Below the pieces are notes generated by a model. It made no database searches, was not told where the DNA came from, and saw only the letters and a program-made list of their open reading frames with translations. From JAUXLW01 sp964195005 (GTDB taxonomy: Bacteria; Actinomycetota; Acidimicrobiia; Spongiisociales; SHLN01): 19,557 nt of DNA. Below, piece after piece: positions 14,000 to 19,557 of this stretch (within the stretch, counting starts at the first letter, position 1; the number at the start of each line of letters is the position of its first letter). The stretch lies in contig CAXMOO010000030.1 of NCBI GenBank assembly GCA_964195005.1, positions 1 through 19,557 on the forward strand. Direction: 5' to 3'. Position numbers and translations under genes: made by a program.

Positions 14000-16591
14000 A
14001 TGGTACCCGGGAACCTACCGGGCACCCCGTCCCCTCTAATCAGGCAGATGCGTTCCCGCAACCCGCAACCAACTATTCACCAGGCAGAGTGGCGCGAGCG
14101 CCGTAACCGGCTCGTTCCTGCCCTCGCGCTCCTGATCGTCGGTACGGTGCTCATGGGAGCCTGGATCGGTCTCTTCGGCTTTCTCACCACCAACCCGACG
14201 GCCCAGGCATACGAGTGGCTCGACGAGGAGTTAATCCCCACAACCAACCCCGGCGGCATACCCGAGCTCCCCAACCTGAGCCGAACTTCCAATTTGTACT
14301 CGGCCGATGGAGTCCAGCTCGCGCAGCTTTCCCTCCGGGGCAGCCAGCCAGTTTCGATTTCCGAGGTCCCCGAGCACGTCTATGGAGCCATCCTGGCGGC
14401 CGAGGACGGTGATTTTTACGAGCACCGGGGAGCCGACTTCTCATCGACAATGCGGGCTGCCGTGGCAACCCTGCGACAAACCTCCATCCAGGGTGGGTCG
14501 ACGATTACCCAACAAGTGGTGCGCAACCTCGGCATCGTCGGGAAGGAAAAGACGGTTCAGCGCAAGATTGCTGAAATCGCCTGGGCCGCCGAGATGGAGC
14601 GCAAGTACAGCAAAGACGCCATTCTGGAGTTCTACCTCAACTCCGTTTACTTCGGCTGGAACGCCTACGGGATCCGCGCCGCCGGACTGGAGTATTTCGG
14701 CCGGGAACTCGATGATCTGAGTGTGGGTGAGGCCGCGGCGCTGGCGACGGTCATCCGTAACCCCTCGCTGTACGACCCCCGCGACACCACCCCCAACAGG
14801 ACAGGCCTCATCGGCCAGGAGCTGGTGGAAGCCCGCCGGGTCGATGTACTCAGAGAGATGGTGGAGTTGGGATACATCACCGCTTCCGAGGCCGAGGCCG
14901 CACAGCAGATTCCCCTCTCCTCGTCGGTCATCCCGCACCAGGTTTTTCAAGAGCCCGCCGAGCTCATTCGCATCTCGGCGGTACGAGCCTTGCTGAACGA
15001 TCCCAAGTTCGACTCGGTCCTGGGCGTCACCGACGAGCAGCGGCTCACCGCCATTTTTGGCTGCCCGGCGGACGACATCGAATGCGAGCTGAGCCCAGGT
15101 GCCAAGGGTGGCCTCCGGATCACAACCACGGTGGATTTTCGTTTCCAGGAGCGAGCCAATCAGCTCCTCCGAAGCTGGCTACCGCTCCCAGAGGGAGGCG
15201 GCACCGCCCCTACCGGTGCCATCACGACCGTCGAAAACGCCACCGGGGCGATTCGGGTGATGGCGGGCGGCCTCGACTTTGGCGAAGATTTCGAGGCCGG
15301 CCAGCGTGACTACAACCTGGCCACCGAGGGCCAACGCCAGCCCGGCTCGGCTTTCAAGCCTTTCGCTCTCATCGCTTATCTCGAACAGGGCGGCTCTCTC
15401 AACTCCTACTGGAACGTATCCAGACCCATTGTCATCGAGTGCTCCATTCCCTGCGGCCCCGGCGGGAGTCTGCGGTGGACCGTCGGCGGCGGACCCGGGC
15501 CCCAGCTGCGGACCCTCGAGGCGTCGACCTACCTGTCCACCAACCCGACCTATGCCCAGATAGGAGTAGAGGTCGGGGGGGAAGCGATCGCCGAAGTGGC
15601 CAACCGCCTCGGGGTTGCGTCCGAGCTGAACCCGGTGTTTTCCCTTGCCCTCGGCACCGGTGAGGTCAGCCCGCTCGACATGGCCGCCGCCTACTCGACG
15701 CTCGCCAATTACGGGCTCCAGAACGACCCGTACCTCATCGAACGAATCGAGGATGAGGACGGCACGGTTTTGTATCAAGCGACACCCGAGCCAGAGCAGG
15801 TGCTGGACGAGACGCTGGCGGCCGTCGTTGTTGATGTCATGAAGAAGGTGGTGGCGCGGGGCACAGGAACCAGGGCAGATATCGGCCGTCCGCAGGCAGG
15901 CAAGACCGGGACCAATCAGCGGTTCCGCGACGCCTGGTTTATCGGATACGTACCGCAGTACTCGACCGCGGTCTGGGTGGGACACGCCGACGCCCAGGTC
16001 GCTATGGAGAACATAACCATCAATGGCACGTTCTATACCCGGGTCTTTGGCGGGAGCGTGGCTGCTCCCATCTGGGCAGAGTTCATGGAGGAGTTCCTGG
16101 CCGACGTTCCGGTCGAGGACTTCCCGCCGATACCGGACGGAGCCAGCAAGTTCCGGGTGACACCTAAGACGACGGTGCCCGACATCATGACTATGGAGAA
16201 AAAAGAGGCCACCCAGGAGATTCTCTTCGCCCATCTCACCCCCGAGTTTGTAGACGTCGATTCACTCGAGCCCGAGGGGACCATCCTCAGTCAGCTACCC
16301 GAAGCGGGCGGGATCATGAACCACGCCGGGGTGGTCGTCATCGAGATCTCTACCGGCCTGGCGCCGACCGTCCCCCTCCCCAACCTTCTCACATTGACCA
16401 GGACCGAGGCCAACCTGGTCATGGCCGAGCTGGCTGCTGAAACCGGCGTACTCGTCGCTCTGGTCCCCGAATTCCAGGTGTCAGACCCCGAGGCCTGGAA
16501 CAAGATCTTCCTGACCCGGCCCGCACCGGGGACGCTGGTGGGGTCCGACGACATTGTCACGATTGTGATCGGAAAGCCGCCGGACACCTAG
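14000..16591 (+). CDS. Bifunctional class A penicillin-binding protein with two PASTA domains
   Basis: Polymerises and cross-links peptidoglycan outside the membrane. The 863 residues comprise a basic cytoplasmic tail, one transmembrane helix (about 39-61), a GT51 glycosyltransferase (about 95-300) with EDGDFYEH (135-142, catalytic Glu135), GGSTITQQ (165-172) and RKIAEIAWA, then a transpeptidase (about 370-700) with SAFK (450-453, Ser450 nucleophile), STN (513-515) and KTG (635-637). Two PASTA domains follow (about 720-786 and 790-858). Four cysteines (355, 362, 481, 485) flank the catalytic core and could form extracellular disulfides. An in-frame ATG at 14048 would remove 16 residues without harming any domain. 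PASTA-bearing PBPs of this kind correspond to actinobacterial PonA-type enzymes. Its stop codon overlaps that of the convergent small gene. Confidence 0.95.
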   Translation: MVPGNLPGTPSPLIRQMRSRNPQPTIHQAEWRERRNRLVPALALLIVGTVLMGAWIGLFGFLTTNPTAQAYEWLDEELIPTTNPGGIPELPNLSRTSNLYSADGVQLAQLSLRGSQPVSISEVPEHVYGAILAAEDGDFYEHRGADFSSTMRAAVATLRQTSIQGGSTITQQVVRNLGIVGKEKTVQRKIAEIAWAAEMERKYSKDAILEFYLNSVYFGWNAYGIRAAGLEYFGRELDDLSVGEAAALATVIRNPSLYDPRDTTPNRTGLIGQELVEARRVDVLREMVELGYITASEAEAAQQIPLSSSVIPHQVFQEPAELIRISAVRALLNDPKFDSVLGVTDEQRLTAIFGCPADDIECELSPGAKGGLRITTTVDFRFQERANQLLRSWLPLPEGGGTAPTGAITTVENATGAIRVMAGGLDFGEDFEAGQRDYNLATEGQRQPGSAFKPFALIAYLEQGGSLNSYWNVSRPIVIECSIPCGPGGSLRWTVGGGPGPQLRTLEASTYLSTNPTYAQIGVEVGGEAIAEVANRLGVASELNPVFSLALGTGEVSPLDMAAAYSTLANYGLQNDPYLIERIEDEDGTVLYQATPEPEQVLDETLAAVVVDVMKKVVARGTGTRADIGRPQAGKTGTNQRFRDAWFIGYVPQYSTAVWVGHADAQVAMENITINGTFYTRVFGGSVAAPIWAEFMEEFLADVPVEDFPPIPDGASKFRVTPKTTVPDIMTMEKKEATQEILFAHLTPEFVDVDSLEPEGTILSQLPEAGGIMNHAGVVVIEISTGLAPTVPLPNLLTLTRTEANLVMAELAAETGVLVALVPEFQVSDPEAWNKIFLTRPAPGTLVGSDDIVTIVIGKPPDT

Positions 16592-16986
16592 CCCCCGCAG
16601 GAGAGCTCCTGGCGAAGCCGGGGGGGCAACCGCCGGTGCAGGACGTCGGGGAGCTCCGGGACCGTCGAGCGCACCCACAGCCGGGACCCGGCTCCTCCCA
16701 CCAGGCCGAAAGCGGCCAGATCACGGATGTGAAGCGGTCGGCGGATCGGCCGCCCCAGCTTGGCGGCCTGGATCAAACGCAGAAGGTCCCCAACCGCCGG
16801 AGCCCCCAAAGCCGCCGTCCAGTAGCGCCGTATGTACTGATGCTGCGCCGGGTAGCCGCCGGCCACTCGCAACAGCTCGGGAACTACCAGTGGTCGCTGG
16901 TTGACCGTCGGTCGGGGAACACAGCCCGCAGGGCCCACCGGAATGGGAGGACGAGCATTGCGACCAGGCCCTGCGAGCGGTTCCAT
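16588..16986 (-). CDS. Small protein of unknown function, Arg/Pro-rich, 132 residues
   Basis: I do not recognise a named family. The ATG at 16986 (a TTG lies two codons earlier) gives 132 residues. It has a Pro-rich start (ARPPIPVGPAGCVPRP), then a more structured middle, HQYIRRYWTAALGAPAVGDLLRLIQAAKLGRPIRRPLHIRDLAAFGL, that looks helical and basic, and a tail of basic and leucine residues (LPDVLHRRLPPRLRQEL). There is no signal peptide, membrane helix or catalytic motif. In favour of a real gene are sensible residue composition, a stop codon that overlaps the PBP stop in one palindromic CTAG, and an AT-rich promoter-like region just upstream. The competing plus-strand frame is poor in composition. 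The YWTAALGAPAVGDLLRL segment seems familiar from actinobacterial hypothetical proteins, but I cannot confirm this. Confidence 0.6.
   Translation of the reverse strand: MEPLAGPGRNARPPIPVGPAGCVPRPTVNQRPLVVPELLRVAGGYPAQHQYIRRYWTAALGAPAVGDLLRLIQAAKLGRPIRRPLHIRDLAAFGLVGGAGSRLWVRSTVPELPDVLHRRLPPRLRQELSCGG
16591..16627. terminator. Compound GC hairpin at the PBP 3' end
   Basis: GCCCCC (16591-16596) can pair with GGGGGC (16622-16627), and inside it CAGGAG (16598-16603) with CTCCTG (16606-16611). It begins at the PBP stop codon, and also encodes the last residues of the convergent gene. No T-run follows, so termination is uncertain. Confidence 0.3.
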
Positions 16987-17000
16987 TCGCAACTAATAAC

Positions 17001-17014
17001 AGATAACACTATCT
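17001..17014. promoter_or_regulatory. Operator-like palindrome in a divergent promoter region
   Basis: AGATA-ACAC-TATCT is a perfect 5-bp inverted repeat with a 4-base spacer, inside a locally AT-rich stretch (about 16991-17040) between the small unknown gene (-) and the rhodanese-MoeB gene (+). On the minus strand its centre contains TAGTGT, a TAnnnT -10 match 19 bases before the ATG at 16986. A repressor bound here would block that promoter. No regulator gene is visible nearby. Confidence 0.35.
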
Positions 17015-17063
17015 AAGATCAATAGAGATCATTAAGGACGCGAAAGAAAGCCTTGCGGACCAC

Positions 17064-17069
17064 TAGTCT
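17064..17069 (+). promoter_or_regulatory. Possible -10 box for a leaderless rhodanese-MoeB transcript
   Basis: TAGTCT fits the TAnnnT pattern and leaves six bases before the ATG at 17076, the spacing expected if transcription begins at the start codon. No Shine-Dalgarno precedes that ATG, which agrees with a leaderless mRNA. No -35 match was found. Confidence 0.4.
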
Positions 17070-17075
17070 CGCGCC

Positions 17076-18218
17076 ATGGCTACCTACGCGGACGTTGTCG
17101 AGAGAGCCAAGCGCCGGATCCGTGAGGTGTCGGGCACCGACGCCCAGGCCCGCCTGGGCCAAGCCCTATTTATCGACTGCCGGGAGCTGGACGAGTACCA
17201 GGCCGGCGCCATACCCGGCTCCGCCCACATCCCCCGGGGAGTCCTCGAAGGCAATGTAGGCGTCAAGGTGCCGGACCCGGCAACAGAGGTGATCCTCTAC
17301 TGCGCCGGCGGGAGCCGCTCGGCCCTGGCAGCCCTCACGCTTCAGGAGATGGGTTACAGCAACGTGGCCTCACTGGCCGGTGGTTTCGACGCTTGGAAGC
17401 GGGAGGGCTACGAGTGGCAGCATCCCCCTGCCATGGGGGGAGAGCAACGCAGCCGATACGCCCGGCATCTGGCGCTACCCGAAGTGGGCGAGGAAGGCCA
17501 GCGCCGGCTCCTCGAATCCCGAGTTCTCGTGGTGGGGGCCGGTGGGCTTGGCTCCCCCGTCGCTCTTTACCTGACCGCGGCGGGGGTCGGCACTCTCGGT
17601 ATTGTCGACTACGACGTCGTTGAGCTCTCCAATCTGCAACGTCAAGTGCTGCACGGCGTTGATCGCATCGGAGTGCCCAAGGTCGACTCGGCCCGCCAGA
17701 CCCTGGGTGCCATTAATCCCGACGTCGACATCGTGACCTACAAGGAGCGCCTCTCAGCCGACAACGCAGTCGAGTTGATCGGCAACCATGATGTGGTCGT
17801 CGACGGGACGGACAACTTTCCGACTCGCTATCTGATCAACGATGCTTCGCTTCACACCGGCACTCCGGTGGTCCACGGCTCGGTATTTCAGTTTGAGGGC
17901 CAGGTGACGGTCTTCGATCCCTACCGGGGCCCTTGCTATCGATGCCTATCGGCCCAACCTCCACCACCCGAGCTAGCACCCAACTGCGCCGAGGCGGGGG
18001 TTCTTGGGGTCTTACCGGGGATCGTCGGCTCGCTGCAGGCTCTCGAGACCATCAAGCTGCTGCTCAACATGGGTGAGCCGCTGGTGGGCTCGCTCCTGGT
18101 GTTTGACGGGCTGGAAGCCGAATTTCGCCGTCTCCGGTTCGATCGCGACCCCGGTTGCCGGGCGTGTGCCGACCCGGCAAACAAGCCTGAAATCGTCGAG
18201 TACGACCAGTACTGCTGA
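17076..18218 (+). CDS. moeB: Rhodanese-MoeB fusion: sulfur-carrier adenylyltransferase/sulfurtransferase
   Basis: Activates the C-terminus of a ubiquitin-like sulfur carrier (MoaD, ThiS or a CysO-type protein) as acyl-adenylate and supplies sulfur. Of 380 residues, about 1-115 are a rhodanese domain with DCRELDEYQAGAIPGSAHIP (34-53) and the persulfide loop CAGGSRS (Cys76). Residues about 122-380 are the E1-like domain: RYARHLALPEVGEEGQ (127-142), GAGGLGS (154-160), DYDVVELSNLQRQ (178-190), DGTDNFPTRYLIND (243-256), a Cys304 in PNCAEAGVLG, and zinc ligands Cys287/Cys290 and Cys361/Cys364. Mycobacterial MoeZ and human MOCS3 have the rhodanese at the C-terminus, so the order here is reversed. 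No carrier protein gene lies beside it, so cofactor, thiamine or cysteine use is open. Confidence 0.9.
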   Translation: MATYADVVERAKRRIREVSGTDAQARLGQALFIDCRELDEYQAGAIPGSAHIPRGVLEGNVGVKVPDPATEVILYCAGGSRSALAALTLQEMGYSNVASLAGGFDAWKREGYEWQHPPAMGGEQRSRYARHLALPEVGEEGQRRLLESRVLVVGAGGLGSPVALYLTAAGVGTLGIVDYDVVELSNLQRQVLHGVDRIGVPKVDSARQTLGAINPDVDIVTYKERLSADNAVELIGNHDVVVDGTDNFPTRYLINDASLHTGTPVVHGSVFQFEGQVTVFDPYRGPCYRCLSAQPPPPELAPNCAEAGVLGVLPGIVGSLQALETIKLLLNMGEPLVGSLLVFDGLEAEFRRLRFDRDPGCRACADPANKPEIVEYDQYC

Positions 18219-18243
18219 TTAATCGCCCGGCTAACTGCCGTTT

Positions 18244-18268
18244 CGGCCCGTAGAATCGCTCCGGGCCG
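18244..18268. terminator. Perfect 7-bp hairpin between moeB and the SpoIID-like gene
   Basis: CGGCCCG (18244-18250) pairs with CGGGCCG (18262-18268) around an 11-base loop. It follows the moeB stop by 25 bp and precedes the next ATG by 36 bp. It lacks a T-run, so it may be a terminator or a leader structure. TAGAAT in the loop matches a TAnnnT -10 box, which would place the hairpin over the promoter of the next gene. Confidence 0.35.
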
Positions 18269-18304
18269 TAAAGAAAGCGGAGTAATTGCCGAAAACTGCT
18301 GTAG

Positions 18305-19537
18305 ATGACTAGCTATCCCGCGCCCCGCAGGCAGCGTTGGCGCGCCGCCGCAACCCTGGCGGCGGCCCTGGCGCTGCTCCTGTTACCGGCAACGGCGACT
18401 GCCCAGGAAGAGCCCGCTGGTGTCAACTTCACGTTCAACGGCGGAGGCTGGGGGCACGGCACCGGCATGAGCCAATACGGCGCCCGGGGCCAGGCTCAGG
18501 AGGGGCGAACGTACGATCAGATCCTGACCCACTACTTCACCGGAGCTCGCCTCGCCCGTCTCAGGGACACTCCCACCCCGGGCCAGATCGGCAGTGAGGG
18601 GCCCATCTGGGTGGGGCTCGAGCAGCGCTTGACTCACAAGGACATCAAGGTGTGGCCGCTGGGCGCCAGCCCCCACCATGTGACGGTGAGCCGTGACGCC
18701 CAGTCCATCGACATCCTTCCCAACAACACATTCTCATTCGACTACACGCCCGATGGCTGCACGTTTTTCGTCGGCGCTACCTTCTGGGAGGCCGGGAGTT
18801 GTTCTTTCGACATCGAGTGGAATGGGTGGGATGAGCTCCCGGGGGCCATCATCGACACCACCCTCCTCGATGACTCCAGCGACTGCTTCGTCAACGGGGA
18901 GCGGTGCTACACGAGGGGAACGATGCATATCCGCCCCTGGTCCGAAAGCGGAGACGTCAAAGGCTTCCATTTGGTGGTCGAAGTGGACATGGAGCAGTAT
19001 CTATACGGCCTGGCCGAGGTTCCCTACTCCTGGGAAGAGGAGGCTCTCAAGGCTCAGGCGGTGGCGGGCCGATCCTATGCCGTCAACAAGCAGGCCCTGC
19101 GCGGCCACCCGGCCGACTCGCCGACCCGCCAGCAAGTGTGCTGGTGCCAGGTCTATGACACCGTCAAGGATCAGAACTACGTCGGCTGGGGCCGGGGGGA
19201 AGAGGCGTGGCTCGACGCGGTAGACGCCACTGCCGACAAGGTGCTCTTTCACAAGGTTGTAATCGCCCCCGACTCTCACCAACGGGCCGGTGAGCCCATC
19301 GCCGTTCCCACGTTCTACTCGTCGTCGACCTTCGGCCACACCGAACATTCCGAGGTGGCGTTCCGCCGGCCGATCGGGTCCACTCCCCCCTACCTGGTGG
19401 GGGTTCCCGACCTGTGGAGCATCAAGCCAAGCGTCAATAATCCCTACGCCCACTGGTCCAAGAATCTGACGAGCGTAGAGCTGGCGGATGCTCTGGGGAT
19501 GACAGATGTAACCGATGTGGAGATCATCTCCTGGTAG
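18305..19537 (+). CDS. Secreted SpoIID/LytB-domain protein, probably truncated or frameshifted at the 3' end
   Basis: SpoIID-type proteins bind or cleave denuded glycan strands of peptidoglycan or modulate amidases. The start is fixed by an in-frame stop immediately upstream. Residues 1-33 form a signal peptide (basic RRQRWR, then an Ala/Leu core, ATA before Gln34). Next comes GWGHGTGMSQYGARGQAQEGRTYDQILTHYF (48-78), a motif that Bacillus SpoIID carries near its C-terminus, so it is displaced here. The core SpoIID segment is EVDMEQYLYGLAEVPYSWEEEALKAQAVAGRSYA (226-259), followed by YSSSTFGHTEHSEVAF (338-353) and NPYAHWSKNLTSVELADALG (379-398). Six cysteines between 152 and 281 suit an exported protein. 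The frame stops after VEIISW, just before the expected SGRV-type tail. The other frame continues with family-like residues (see findings). Confidence 0.85.
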   Translation: MTSYPAPRRQRWRAAATLAAALALLLLPATATAQEEPAGVNFTFNGGGWGHGTGMSQYGARGQAQEGRTYDQILTHYFTGARLARLRDTPTPGQIGSEGPIWVGLEQRLTHKDIKVWPLGASPHHVTVSRDAQSIDILPNNTFSFDYTPDGCTFFVGATFWEAGSCSFDIEWNGWDELPGAIIDTTLLDDSSDCFVNGERCYTRGTMHIRPWSESGDVKGFHLVVEVDMEQYLYGLAEVPYSWEEEALKAQAVAGRSYAVNKQALRGHPADSPTRQQVCWCQVYDTVKDQNYVGWGRGEEAWLDAVDATADKVLFHKVVIAPDSHQRAGEPIAVPTFYSSSTFGHTEHSEVAFRRPIGSTPPYLVGVPDLWSIKPSVNNPYAHWSKNLTSVELADALGMTDVTDVEIISW

Positions 19538-19557
19538 CGCCCGGATACGCCCGATCA

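Noticed and set aside
12660..14039. A 459-codon open frame on the plus strand opposite the mutase
   Set aside because: It is antisense to a gene with unmistakable mutase motifs, has low-complexity Gly/Arg composition, and is a common by-product of high GC content.
15179..16234. A 351-codon open frame on the minus strand opposite the PBP
   Set aside because: It mirrors the transpeptidase domain in the opposite strand and has no recognisable motif of its own.
16636..17016. A 126-codon plus-strand frame opposite the small unassigned gene
   Set aside because: Its composition (many Gln, Arg, Pro, Ser without pattern) is less protein-like than the minus-strand frame, and it lacks a start signal.
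18219..18304. A riboswitch upstream of the SpoIID-like gene
   Set aside because: The 86-bp leader has one 7-bp hairpin but not the conserved cores of ydaO-type, c-di-GMP or SAM riboswitches as I know them.

Overview
The window looks like chromosomal DNA from a high-GC actinobacterium. The best guess is class Acidimicrobiia or a close uncultured relative. The signs are coenzyme F420 biosynthesis genes (cofD, cofE), an actinobacterial-style acyl-CoA carboxylase in which biotin carboxylase and biotin carrier are fused, an LCP protein with a LytR_C tail, a PASTA-bearing class A PBP, tight 1-8 bp gene overlaps, and several genes without a clear Shine-Dalgarno sequence. The placement is inferred from gene content only. 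I see no rRNA, tRNA, phage, insertion sequence or CRISPR array.

Layout. (1) 1-1071, + strand: the end of cofD and a single-domain cofE, translationally coupled. (2) 1072-1442: a gene-free convergent gap with imperfect terminal inverted repeats, a hairpin and a heptamer microrepeat. (3) 9112 down to 1443, - strand: a compact eight-gene run, birA > dienelactone-hydrolase-like > LCP ligase > ugd > UDP-glucuronate decarboxylase > DPM-like GT2 > sugar nucleotidyltransferase > GalE-like epimerase. Every junction overlaps by 4-8 bp except the two flanking the LCP gene (13 and 70 bp). (4) 9114-12394, + strand: acyl-CoA carboxylase beta and alpha subunits, divergent from birA, whose product would biotinylate the alpha subunit. 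(5) 12414-13973, - strand: the catalytic subunit of a B12-dependent methylmalonyl-CoA-type mutase. (6) 14000-16591, + strand: a bifunctional PBP with two PASTA domains, divergent from the mutase across about 26 bp. (7) 16588-16986, - strand: a small unassigned protein whose stop codon overlaps the PBP stop in one CTAG. (8) 17076-18218, + strand: a rhodanese-MoeB fusion. (9) 18305-19537, + strand: a secreted SpoIID/LytB-domain protein that may be frameshifted at its 3' end.

Two themes stand out. One is cell-envelope building: UDP-glucose to UDP-glucuronate to UDP-xylose, possibly then a 4-epimer, a polyprenyl-phosphate-type glycosyltransferase, an LCP glycopolymer ligase, a PBP and a SpoIID-like protein. 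The other is propionyl/acyl-CoA carboxylation and methylmalonyl-CoA rearrangement, with the biotin ligase next door. No clearly new defence or mobile system is visible. The least ordinary items are the predicted pentose-nucleotide/lipid-linked-sugar operon, the inverted-repeat element in the convergent gap, the reversed rhodanese-MoeB domain order, the unassigned 132-residue gene with an operator-like palindrome upstream, and the apparent frameshift in the SpoIID-like gene.
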